From NCBI GenBank assembly GCA_022796795.1, contig JAAWJI010000024.1:1-58012 (forward strand): a stretch of 58,012 nt of DNA, written 5' to 3'. Each line of letters begins with the position of its first letter. Position 1 is the first letter of the stretch. Of the stretch, positions 51,322 to 58,012 are shown in pieces. The DNA is from Lachnospiraceae bacterium. Lineage in GTDB: Bacteria > Bacillota > Clostridia > Lachnospirales > Lachnospiraceae. The notes beneath the pieces were generated by a model that made no database searches, was not told the DNA's origin, and was given only the letters and a program-made list of their open reading frames with translations. The position numbers and the translations under genes are program-made.

Positions 51322-51657
51322 TCAAATTCGATTATGCTCTCCCCATTCGCACATTTCATCCAAAATAGGCATCAAAGATTTTCCCCGCTCCGTTAAGCTG
51401 TATTCGACTTTAGGCGGGATTTGGGGATATTCCTCCCTGTGTACCAGTTTGTCAGCTTCTAATTCTTTCAGTGTGGAACTCAATGTTTTATAGGAAATCT
51501 CCCTAATGTATTTTTTCATTTCATTGAAGCGCACAACTTTGAATTCCATCAGGGTATAGAGAATTGTCATTTTATATTTGCCATTGATTAAAGACAAGGT
51601 ATAGCTGAAACCTGTATCATTCAGGCACTCTTGCGAAATACATCTCTCGTTCATCAT
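51322..51657 (-). CDS. HxlR-family transcriptional regulator
   Basis: 111 residues from ATG at 51657 (GGAGGAAAGCGT upstream; a second ATG follows directly). Winged-helix HxlR features: YTLSLINGKYKMTILYTLME, MKKYIREISYKTLSSTLKEL and VEYSLTERGKSLMPILDEM. Two Cys near the N-terminus (NERCISQEC) stand about where redox-sensing HxlR proteins such as YodB have theirs. It is divergent from two flavoprotein genes, the usual arrangement for quinone- or electrophile-responsive control. Confidence 0.88.
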   Translation of the reverse strand: MMNERCISQECLNDTGFSYTLSLINGKYKMTILYTLMEFKVVRFNEMKKYIREISYKTLSSTLKELEADKLVHREEYPQIPPKVEYSLTERGKSLMPILDEMCEWGEHNRI

Positions 51658-51673
51658 ACGCTTTCCTCCAGGT

Positions 51674-51726
51674 AAGTATCGCACTTATATGTGCGTACTT
51701 GATTTTATTTCAATTCTCGCTACAAT
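51674..51726 (+). promoter_or_regulatory. Promoter and HxlR operator candidate
   Basis: AAGTATCGCAC (51674-51684) and GTGCGTACTT (51691-51700) form an inverted repeat with one bulge around TTATAT. The right arm touches -35 TTGATT (51699-51704); after 16 bp, -10 TACAAT (51721-51726). HxlR bound here would shut off the flavoprotein genes and its own gene, whose start is 17 bp away. Confidence 0.65.
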
Positions 51727-51779
51727 GATACTATCAGAAACGGGCAAAGTCAAGCCCGCAAAATTAGGAGGTACTTTAC

Positions 51780-52325
51780 ATGGGCAAAAAAATAGTTGTT
51801 ATTACTGGAAGCCCTCGAAAGAAAGGCAACAGTTTTGCCATGACAGAGGCATTTATTCAAGCGGCAGAGGCCAAGGGCCATACTGTCACTCGCTTTGATG
51901 CCGCCCTAAAAAATGTTGGCGGTTGCCGGGCTTGTGAAACGTGCTTTAAGGCCGGAAAAGCCTGCTCCTTTGATGATGACTTCAACACGATTGCCCCCGC
52001 TATCTTGGAGGCTGACGCGGTTGTTTTTTCCATGCCTGTATATTGGTATTCCTTCCCCGCGCAAATCAAAGGGGTCATTGACCGTCTGTTCTCCTTTGTG
52101 GTGGGTGGGAAGGATATTGCCGGGAAAGAGTGCGCGGTTATTGCCTGCTGTGAAGAACAGGATATGTCTGTTTTTGACGGAGTTCGTGTTCCGCTGGAAC
52201 GCTCAGCCGCACTAATGAAATGGAAGATGGTTGGTGAGGTTTTTGTTCCTGGCGTTCTGCATGTTGGAGATATCACAAAGACAAACGGCTGTACGCAAGC
52301 TGCAGCTCTGGCGGAAAAATTTTAA
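51780..52325 (+). CDS. NADPH-dependent FMN reductase / flavodoxin-like protein
   Basis: 181 residues. Flavodoxin-like fold with the FMN phosphate loop VITGSPRKKGNSFAMTEAF, then CRACETCFKAGKAC, four Cys in a spacing like iron-sulfur flavoproteins, and VYWYSFPAQIKGVIDRLF. A later CCEEQDM adds two Cys. It likely reduces quinones, nitro compounds or metals with NAD(P)H. Start has AGGAGG. Followed 14 bp later by a paralog. Confidence 0.9.
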   Translation: MGKKIVVITGSPRKKGNSFAMTEAFIQAAEAKGHTVTRFDAALKNVGGCRACETCFKAGKACSFDDDFNTIAPAILEADAVVFSMPVYWYSFPAQIKGVIDRLFSFVVGGKDIAGKECAVIACCEEQDMSVFDGVRVPLERSAALMKWKMVGEVFVPGVLHVGDITKTNGCTQAAALAEKF

Positions 52326-52339
52326 GGAGGAAGAATATC

Positions 52340-52891
52340 ATGCCTAAAAAAATTGTCATTCTCAATGGCAGCCCCCGCAAAAAAGGCAACACTTCCGTAC
52401 TGGTCAATGCGTTTACCCATGGGGCGGAGAGTGCCGGTCATACCGTAACAGAATTTTTTCTGGACCCCATGGATATCCACAGTTGCAAAGGCTGTTTTGG
52501 TGGACACAGCGGTAGGGATTGTCCCTGTGTTCAGAGAGACGATATGGACAAAATTTATCCAGCAGTGCGGGAGTGCGATGTGATCGTACTGGCCAGCCCT
52601 CTCTACTACTGGAATATGAGCGGGCAAATCAGGACTACTGTTGACCGCCTGTTTGCGTTAGAAGAAGGGGACGGAAATCTCCTGCGTGGGCACGGAAGGG
52701 CGTCTGCTTTGCTGATGGCTGCGGAAGGCCATGACTTTGAAGATGTTCTTCTTTACTACAATCACTTGATGGGGCATTTGAAATGGAATAATCTCGGTCA
52801 TGTTCTCGCCGGTGGAAACGGAGACATAGGAGATATTGAGGGAAAGCCCGAAGTATCTGCCGCTTACGAATTAGGTAGATCCATAGATTAA
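52340..52891 (+). CDS. NADPH-dependent FMN reductase / flavodoxin-like protein (paralog)
   Basis: 183 residues, similar to the gene before it from end to end: FMN loop LNGSPRKKGNTSVLVNAF, SCKGCFGGHSGRDCPCV with four Cys, and SPLYYWNMSGQIRTTVDRLF. Tandem duplication of an oxidoreductase, now well diverged. AAGGAGG upstream. Same transcript as 51780-52325 and the same HxlR control. Confidence 0.9.
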   Translation: MPKKIVILNGSPRKKGNTSVLVNAFTHGAESAGHTVTEFFLDPMDIHSCKGCFGGHSGRDCPCVQRDDMDKIYPAVRECDVIVLASPLYYWNMSGQIRTTVDRLFALEEGDGNLLRGHGRASALLMAAEGHDFEDVLLYYNHLMGHLKWNNLGHVLAGGNGDIGDIEGKPEVSAAYELGRSID

Positions 52892-52952
52892 ATAAGCTCT
52901 GGATCTGCCGCACGACGACAAAAAAAAAGCCGTCGTATACGCAGAAGCATCA

Positions 52953-53330
52953 TCACACCCGGAGCGGCGGCTTTGAGAAGATCGGCAATATGCTTAGCAA
53001 GAGCCTTACCACTGCCAAAAGCGCATTGTCGGCATTGGAGACGACGTGCCTGTCGGCAATGCGCAGCCTGCTCCAATTACCAGATTCTTTCCGTAAAACA
53101 TGTGCAGCACTTTCTCCGATTCTCACCACATCCCCAGGCTTTCCAAAAAAGAAGATGCAGGAGGGACCTTTGGGACCAATACCGCGCTTCCCCCCGCATG
53201 ATATGAGCTATTTTTTGGGGATATTTAGCTTATAGTCCACTTCGATTCCTGCAAAACCAATCTCAGACACAGTCTCTGCAATCCGGTCCAGATTTCCGCT
53301 GTGCATGATAAAAGAGGCAGTAAGCTACCT
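52953..53330 (-). pseudogene. Decayed UroD/MtaA-family methyltransferase fragment
   Basis: Minus-strand pieces in changing frames follow the order of a UroD-like corrinoid methyltransferase C-terminus: IMHSGNLDRIAETVSEIGFA and GIEVDYKLN (then an in-frame TAG), FFFGKPGDVVRIGESAAHVL, NLVIGAGCALPTGTSS (other frame), and NADNALLAVVRLL (frame shifted back). One stop and at least two frameshifts, no start. A second remnant of the same family lies at 56743-56928. Confidence 0.65.
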
Positions 53331-53384
53331 AAGGAAGTATCACTATCACTGGAATGGAGTAATGGAACTGGAATGGTTAAATTT

Positions 53385-53424
53385 CAGGGGCAGGTGTGAT
53401 CCGCACAGATTACACCTGCCCCTG
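53385..53424 (-). terminator. Hairpin after the second carboxypeptidase gene
   Basis: Perfect 13-bp arms CAGGGGCAGGTGT (53385-53397) and ACACCTGCCCCTG (53412-53424). It lies about 55 bp past the stop at 53478; the minus-strand downstream is AAATTTAACC, so the T-run is poor. Confidence 0.55.
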
Positions 53425-53477
53425 TATCGGGTTATCTGTTTCCCAAGAGCCCCTTAAATGCTCTCCTCCATCCTGTA

Positions 53478-54857
53478 TCACAGCAGCCAATATCCTGCTG
53501 TCCGCAGCAGATAATCCCGGTATCCGGCCTTTTCCACAGACTCTGCAGCCAGGATGGGAAGCTGCCCCAGCTCTTTTCCATTTAAGAGATAGCGGATACA
53601 TCCGATCTGAGCTCCCTTTTCCACCGGCGCCTCCAGCTGATTATAGACCCACTCCTTTTTAATGCTCTTTAATTCCTCCCCGGTTGTGCTCAGATAGGAA
53701 AAGCTGCCGTCGTATTCCCCCTTGATCTCTTCTTTCACACCCAGTTCCACCGGAAGGGTAACAGGCGGCAGTTTATCCGTATCCTTGTACAGACTGCATT
53801 TGCTGTAGCCATAATTCAGCAGATTTTTAGCGTCCGCAAAACGGATCTTGGGATCCGGCGCCGCCATAATCACGGCGATCAACTCAATGCCGTCTTTCTC
53901 TGCTGTGGCTGAGAGACAGAATTTTGCCTGAGAGGTGGACCCTGTCTTAAGTCCGGTGGCGTAAGGGTACTGGCGGATCAGCTTGTTGGTGTTGGTAAGC
54001 CCGAATTCCTCGCTGCCCCGCCGGGTAGTATGGGTGATATTCTCCATCCAGATGGTAGAATAGTTGTGGATCTGGGGATATTTGGTAATCAGCTCCCGGG
54101 ACATGAGGGCGATGTCATAGGCAGAGGTCACGTGTCCCTCCACGTCCAGTCCGCAGCAGTTGACAAAATGGGTATCCGCCATGCCAAGGCCCTGGGCCCG
54201 CTCGTTCATCCACTCCACAAACAGCTCCTCAGAACCGGCAATGTGCTCGGCCATGGCAACGGAGGCGTCATTGGCCGACGCCACTGAAATACATTTAATC
54301 ATGGTATCCACAGTCTGGGTCTCCCCCTCCTCCAGGAAGACCTGGGAACCACCCATAGAAGCCGCATAAGCCGAAGTCATCACCGAATCCTCCAGCTTGA
54401 TTTTACCGGTTCCCAGATTGTCGAAAATCAGGAGAAGCGTCATGATTTTCGTCACGCTGGCCGGCGGAAGCTGCTGGTGGGCGTTTTTCTCCGCAATCAC
54501 CGTACCAGTGGAGGCCTCCATCAATATGGCGGAAGGCGCGGAAATCCCCATGGAGGATCCCTCCGCAGGCATCCCGGCCTCCGGCGCGCCGCTTCCTTCC
54601 GCAGGCGTTTCCTCTGAGCCGGAAGGATCTGCTGTTCCCGGCGCGCTGCTCTCTATTGCCTGGTCCTGGGTTCCGGTATCCGGAACCACTGGTTCCTGCG
54701 TATCCTCGTATTCTTCTGTGGGAAGCTCCTCCGAAGCCAGGATTCTTCCCTGCACTCCCATAACCTCTTCCCCAAGCTGCTGCAAGGGCGCCGCCTGCGC
54801 TGCCAGAGGTTCCAAAATAAGCACGACTGCCGTTAGAAAAGCCAGTAAACGTCTCAT
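53478..54857 (-). CDS. D-alanyl-D-alanine carboxypeptidase (DacF type, second)
   Basis: 459 residues with a signal peptide (LLAFLTAVVLILEPLAAQAA). After it comes an 80-residue low-complexity Pro/Glu/Ser/Gly linker before the enzyme. Catalytic motifs: SxxK in PPASVTKIMTL, SxN in VASANDAS, KTG in TGLKTGSTS. The C-terminal PBP5-like domain is present (LPPVTLPVELGVKEEIKG). GGAGGAGG lies upstream of the ATG. It is a paralog of 37496-38959, whose insertion is elsewhere. Likely acts in peptidoglycan trimming at the outer membrane face; the linker may cross the wall. Confidence 0.93.
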   Translation of the reverse strand: MRRLLAFLTAVVLILEPLAAQAAPLQQLGEEVMGVQGRILASEELPTEEYEDTQEPVVPDTGTQDQAIESSAPGTADPSGSEETPAEGSGAPEAGMPAEGSSMGISAPSAILMEASTGTVIAEKNAHQQLPPASVTKIMTLLLIFDNLGTGKIKLEDSVMTSAYAASMGGSQVFLEEGETQTVDTMIKCISVASANDASVAMAEHIAGSEELFVEWMNERAQGLGMADTHFVNCCGLDVEGHVTSAYDIALMSRELITKYPQIHNYSTIWMENITHTTRRGSEEFGLTNTNKLIRQYPYATGLKTGSTSQAKFCLSATAEKDGIELIAVIMAAPDPKIRFADAKNLLNYGYSKCSLYKDTDKLPPVTLPVELGVKEEIKGEYDGSFSYLSTTGEELKSIKKEWVYNQLEAPVEKGAQIGCIRYLLNGKELGQLPILAAESVEKAGYRDYLLRTAGYWLL

Positions 54858-54944
54858 GGTTCATCCTCCTCCGTTTGTCTACTATTAATGTAAGCAGACG
54901 TGCATGTACAATATGACAAATTTGAAAATTTTTTATCCGGACCC

Positions 54945-55991
54945 TCAGGGATTACACCTTTTACATGGCTCATATCCCATGGTAATCACATCCTCCCGAT
55001 TCCCTGTATAGGGCTGCTTATTCTTCTCTGCCATATCCTCCACACTGCTACAATCCGGATCGTGAAACTTTTTCGTGTTGGTATTAAGAACGTACTCCTT
55101 CCCCTGGGGCGCCGGATCGGAAAGCCCGAAAGCCTCTGTGTGATCCTCCGCATAGCTGCTGCCGTCTGTATAGTCTATGACAATGCCGGGCTGTACATTG
55201 TATGCAAATACGTTGAAACAAACTCCCTCCCCTTCATCCTCCACAGACCACCCCTCCAGGATTACTCCCTGGGCCAGCAAATCATCTTCCTCAAAAACAG
55301 GGGTTACCCTGTATAAAACATGATTGCCTGTTTCCCTTACATAGTCAGCGATCCGGTTCTCAAAGGAAATCATTCCCTCTGTGTTCAAATACCGGGTGCC
55401 CGTAATCAGGTTTTTTTCATTGGCATTCTCCCCTGCTAACTGATAGCCTATGAGATGGCAGCGGTTGTACAGATAATTTCCGTCGATCAGATCCGGATAT
55501 TTGACAGTATGCCAGCCAGTGGGCCTGACCTGCCCAATGCTGCCCCGTTCCTCCGTGGGCATAAGGTCCTGTCCAATATTTGCCCAGGCAGGCCCACAGC
55601 GTCCAAGCTCATCCAGCTCAGAATAATACGCAAAGGATTGATCTGGAAAATCTTCCCTTGTAAAAAAAGGAATATTGTCCTGGAGTACCACACAGGCCTC
55701 TCCGGCATAGGGAGGAATGTCAACTCCCGTCTCTGATCCCTGCTCTTCTTCCTGGGATACTCCAACCTCTGATCTCTGCTCCTCTTTCTGAGATGCTTCT
55801 ATCTCTGATTCCTGGTCTCCTTCCACGCTCTTCTCTTGTGCCTGGCTCTCCGGATCCTGCTTCCCGGATTCCGCAACAGATCCGGGGCCTGTAGCAGTGG
55901 ATTCCCCACAGGCTGTCAAAGGTATTGCAATAAGGAGAACAAGGAAAAGGGGAAGTATTTTAACCATTTTTCTCTTGCAGAATTTTATCAT
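54945..55991 (-). CDS. Lipoprotein DNA/RNA non-specific endonuclease
   Basis: 348 residues. The start at 55991 has GGAGG nine bases upstream. A lipoprotein signal is clear (LVLLIAIPLTAC, lipobox LTAC), followed by a Glu/Gln-rich linker with repeated SQKEEQ/SQEEEQ units. The nuclease core resembles DNA-entry nucleases: YLYNRCHLIGYQLAGEN with the catalytic His, and NEKNLITGTRYLN with the metal-binding Asn. The C-terminal tail (KKFHDPDC, then PCKRCNP) is a Cys/His metal-binding module seen in other secreted nucleases. It probably degrades extracellular DNA at the cell surface. Confidence 0.9.
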   Translation of the reverse strand: MIKFCKRKMVKILPLFLVLLIAIPLTACGESTATGPGSVAESGKQDPESQAQEKSVEGDQESEIEASQKEEQRSEVGVSQEEEQGSETGVDIPPYAGEACVVLQDNIPFFTREDFPDQSFAYYSELDELGRCGPAWANIGQDLMPTEERGSIGQVRPTGWHTVKYPDLIDGNYLYNRCHLIGYQLAGENANEKNLITGTRYLNTEGMISFENRIADYVRETGNHVLYRVTPVFEEDDLLAQGVILEGWSVEDEGEGVCFNVFAYNVQPGIVIDYTDGSSYAEDHTEAFGLSDPAPQGKEYVLNTNTKKFHDPDCSSVEDMAEKNKQPYTGNREDVITMGYEPCKRCNP

Positions 55992-56231
55992 AGGAAAATG
56001 CCTCCATAATTAGACTTTCACAAACAATCGCATCCCCGGGATAGTTTTCGCTTTACAGGACACGATTTCCCCTAAAGCAAAGAAATAAGCACCCTAATCG
56101 CCTTAAGCTTTGGATGCTTACATTCTTTTCTTTTACTCTGCTGGTCAATTTCAAGACCATGGGCACAGGATCGTCTGCTTTTGATTGCCATGTGTCCTTT
56201 TGCCCACTGAGGGCAGCTTGTGTTTATAAAT
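55992..56231 (-). other. Long leader of the nuclease gene
   Basis: About 240 nt between the promoter and the start codon. No gene is supported. No riboswitch class was recognised; short internal repeats such as AAAGCGAAAAC are present. Confidence 0.45.
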
Positions 56232-56260
56232 AGTATAGCAATCTGCTTCCTGCATGTAAA
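56232..56260 (-). promoter_or_regulatory. Promoter of the nuclease gene
   Basis: Minus strand: -35 TTTACA (56255-56260), 17 bp, -10 TATACT (56232-56237). Confidence 0.6.
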
Positions 56261-56317
56261 GCCTTTTTCCTGTCTGTCTTTGTGTCCTTTTGTTTCTCAT
56301 TTCTTCCTGTTTGTAAA

Positions 56318-56752
56318 TCAGTCCCGATTCCCTATAGCCTCTGCCAGGCTCCTCCAATGGGCCTTCGTATAAGAAATCACTTCCTCCCTTACCTCTTCCG
56401 GCATGGAAATCTGGACACATCCCTTTACATGTGCGTCCCGTCCCTCGGTGATGATTACCTTGCTCCCCTTTTCCATGGCGATATTGTGCCAGACCCTAAC
56501 AGGAACATTGTACGTAATCCCAGGCTTTAAAGGGGTAAGCTCTGCGTTTTTCTCTTCCGTATCATAGGTGATCAGCAGGGCCCTCCCCTCCAGAGGGGTA
56601 AAGGTTTCGTCTGTAAAATCGTGTTGATCCAGCATGGTCAACGCATCCGGCTCCTGCTCCGGCGCATAGTTCAGCTGGGCTACCTGCCAGTCCCGGGTCA
56701 TAACCAAGGGCTCATACCCCATTCCGCTGTGATACAATTCCTTTAATCCCAT
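56318..56752 (-). CDS. Cupin-like small protein (possibly ureidoglycolate lyase-like)
   Basis: 144 residues from ATG at 56752, preceded by GGAGGAACTGCAGGA. The open frame to 56962 is longer but its upstream part is the UroD remnant in another frame. The body is beta-rich: LNYAPEQEPDALTMLDQHD, TPLEGRALLITYD and VPVRVWHNIAMEKGSKVII with a conserved-looking His. This suits a cupin fold with similarity to ureidoglycolate lyase-like proteins, but the family is not certain. Located behind an AraC gene (57080) that faces away, next to a UroD remnant. Confidence 0.6.
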   Translation of the reverse strand: MGLKELYHSGMGYEPLVMTRDWQVAQLNYAPEQEPDALTMLDQHDFTDETFTPLEGRALLITYDTEEKNAELTPLKPGITYNVPVRVWHNIAMEKGSKVIITEGRDAHVKGCVQISMPEEVREEVISYTKAHWRSLAEAIGNRD

Positions 56753-56928
56753 TCCTGCAGTTCCTCCAGTCTCTCCCGTGTTCCGTATTGCTTCACCGCC
56801 TCTACCATGGCCCTCACATTCTCTGGCTTTGTGTTTGCTCCCAGGGCGCACCCGGAGCTGACAATAAGCCCTCTGCCCCTGGTATCCTGGATGATTCGCT
56901 TTACCTGATCTTCCACCTGATCCCCCAT
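56743..56928 (-). pseudogene. UroD/MtaA-family C-terminal remnant
   Basis: 61 codons that begin GDQVEDQVKRIIQDTRGRG and go on to SSGCALGANTKPENVRAMVE, the C-terminal signature of uroporphyrinogen decarboxylase-like corrinoid methyltransferases. The first about 280 residues are missing; the region upstream is the AraC promoter. AAAGGAGGAC directly before the ATG is very close spacing, so it may still be translated. It overlaps the cupin-like gene by 10 bp. Confidence 0.7.
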
Positions 56929-56981
56929 GTCCTCCTTTGATAATAATGTTAGTTTTTTCCAATAAATACCATTATCTTTTG

Positions 56982-57024
56982 TTGACTTTGTACATATTCG
57001 ATTATATAATTATTAAAATCGAAT
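56982..57024 (+). promoter_or_regulatory. AraC gene promoter with inverted repeat
   Basis: -35 TTGACT (56982-56987), 17 bp, -10 TATAAT (57005-57010). ATTCGATT (56996-57003) and AATCGAAT (57017-57024) form a perfect 8-bp inverted repeat bracketing the -10; a likely operator. Confidence 0.65.
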
Positions 57025-57079
57025 CGCAATCACATATGTACAGAGTATAATTTTGATGATTTGTTAAAAAGGAGACAAT

Positions 57080-57952
57080 ATGGATTTGCCAATCAACTGG
57101 AAAGATGAATACTTCACCTCCAAGCAGCGGATCGTGCTGACCAGTGAACAGCTCCACATTCCAGGAGTGCGTACTTTTGGCATGCATGATATGCAGGCAG
57201 CCATCTCTCCCCTCCAAAACCATTTCCACCAGGACGCCTTTGAGATTACCTATGTGACAAAGGGCAGCATCCTGTTCTATGCGGAAAATATTGAGTACAA
57301 GGTCAACGGAGGGGACGCATTCCTGGTCTGTCCAAACGAAATACACAGCACCAACGAAACACCCATGTCCCTGGGGAAAATTTACTGGATCCAGCTGGAT
57401 GTAAGCCATGCCTCCCGCTTTCTGTTTCTGGACAAAGAGGCGGCTTCCCTGCTGATCCAGAAGCTGTATTCCATAAAAAATCATAATATCCGCACAGACA
57501 ATCAGGAAATCCAGGCCATCATTACAAAAGCCTTTTCTCTGGCCCTGACTCCCGGCAATGAGATGATGATCGCCAGCTATCTGATTATTTATCTGCATCT
57601 GCTGATTAATTTTTCCAGGGAGGTCCAGTTTCCCCTTACTCCGGATATCGGCAATTCACTCAACTACATTCTGGATCACATAACCTCGGAAATCTCCCTG
57701 GATACCCTGGCAGAGCATTGCCATATGTCCACCTCCTATTTTAAATACAAGTTTAAAAACCAGCTGGGAATCTCCCCCCGGAATTTCATAAACCAGCAAA
57801 AAATAGAGCATGCCAAAACCCTGCTCCTGGACGGACAATCCATTACAGACGTGTCCATGGCCTTAAGCTTTTCCACCACCAGCTATTTTTCCGTGGTGTT
57901 TAAAAAATATACTTCTCAAACTTCCCACACCGATTGGTGTGCTGAACCTTGA
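57080..57952 (+). CDS. AraC-family regulator with N-terminal cupin domain
   Basis: 290 residues. N-terminal cupin/AraC-binding domain: PLQNHFHQDAFEITYVTKGS near residue 44 and VNGGDAFLVCPNEIHSTNE near 76. C-terminal double HTH: ISLDTLAEHCHMSTSYFKYK near 202-221, then SITDVSMALSFSTTSYFSVV near 253-272. The end SQTSHTDWCAEP is unlike the usual TPSEYR closing, so the last residues may be altered. AAAAAGGAG lies upstream of the ATG. It likely controls sugar or methylated-compound genes; the neighbours are decayed. Confidence 0.9.
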   Translation: MDLPINWKDEYFTSKQRIVLTSEQLHIPGVRTFGMHDMQAAISPLQNHFHQDAFEITYVTKGSILFYAENIEYKVNGGDAFLVCPNEIHSTNETPMSLGKIYWIQLDVSHASRFLFLDKEAASLLIQKLYSIKNHNIRTDNQEIQAIITKAFSLALTPGNEMMIASYLIIYLHLLINFSREVQFPLTPDIGNSLNYILDHITSEISLDTLAEHCHMSTSYFKYKFKNQLGISPRNFINQQKIEHAKTLLLDGQSITDVSMALSFSTTSYFSVVFKKYTSQTSHTDWCAEP

Positions 57953-58012
57953 AAAATCAATACTTTAGTCCATAAAAAAGGCACAAACCTGCACTTGATG
58001 GTATAATTGAAT

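Noticed and set aside
53021..53064. Hairpin GCGCATTGTCGGCA / TGTCGGCAATGCGC as a regulatory RNA
   Set aside because: It lies inside the decayed UroD-family gene and reflects coding sequence; no promoter or T-run accompanies it.
1..58012. rRNA and tRNA genes
   Set aside because: No rRNA stretches and no convincing cloverleaf with CCA-ready end were recognised by eye.

Overview
The window looks like chromosomal DNA of a Lachnospiraceae-type Clostridia gut anaerobe. This rests on gene content and style: a rimO-pgsA-cinA run, scpA/scpB, UvrX-like polymerase with YolD, DacF-type carboxypeptidases with long C-terminal tails, strong AGGAGG ribosome sites, and TTGACA-17-TATAAT promoters. The genus is not settled. 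Most genes lie on the minus strand.

Layout. 1-8354 (minus): a housekeeping run transcribed rimO > pgsA > cinA > dut > ppx > ppk > DHH phosphoesterase (cut by the window edge), with a clear promoter at 8431-8459. 8572-11160: a copper P-type ATPase whose C-terminus is a whole CopZ-like chaperone with its own internal ribosome site; a CsoR-type operator lies in its promoter. 11413-12323: DUF3021/LytTR regulatory pair.

12481-18030: an AT-rich island unlike its flanks. It holds two convergent genes: a 968-aa protein with two different DNA methyltransferase domains, and a 794-aa protein that fuses a Zn-ribbon methyltransferase-like domain (motif IV DFPY instead of DPPY) to an Mrr-type nuclease. 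The methyltransferase modules of the two proteins are related to each other. A 19-bp perfect hairpin separates the genes. This is the best candidate for an undescribed restriction or defence system.

18099-23993: lipoprotein, cysteine synthase, aldo/keto reductase, MATE exporter, Sel1-repeat protein. 24208-26280: LexA-boxed Y-family polymerase and YolD. 26299-29193: Zn/Cd-type P-ATPase with six His/Cys-rich N-terminal repeats and two nearly identical HMA domains. 29250-31241: MarR/MATE operon with a palindromic promoter. 31415-32314: RbsD and RidA. 32494-37289: alpha/beta hydrolase, a condensation-like membrane protein and an amylosucrase-like GH13 enzyme. 37496-39211: carboxypeptidase and a Fur-boxed small Cys-rich membrane protein. 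39478-40842: aldehyde dehydrogenase. 40924-44596: a sugar-alcohol phosphate operon (SDR, PHP protein, SorE-like dehydrogenase) with 57-bp tandem repeats inside it. 44940-50846: AraC/GyrI regulator, an unrecognised gene, NSS transporter, metallophosphoesterase-scpA-scpB. 50927-53330: a decayed AraC gene, an HxlR/flavoprotein redox cluster and a decayed UroD-family gene. 53478-57952: second carboxypeptidase, lipoprotein nuclease, a cupin-like gene, a second UroD remnant and an AraC regulator.

All calls come from reading the sequence. No database search was run, so family names are recognition by motif and are graded by confidence.
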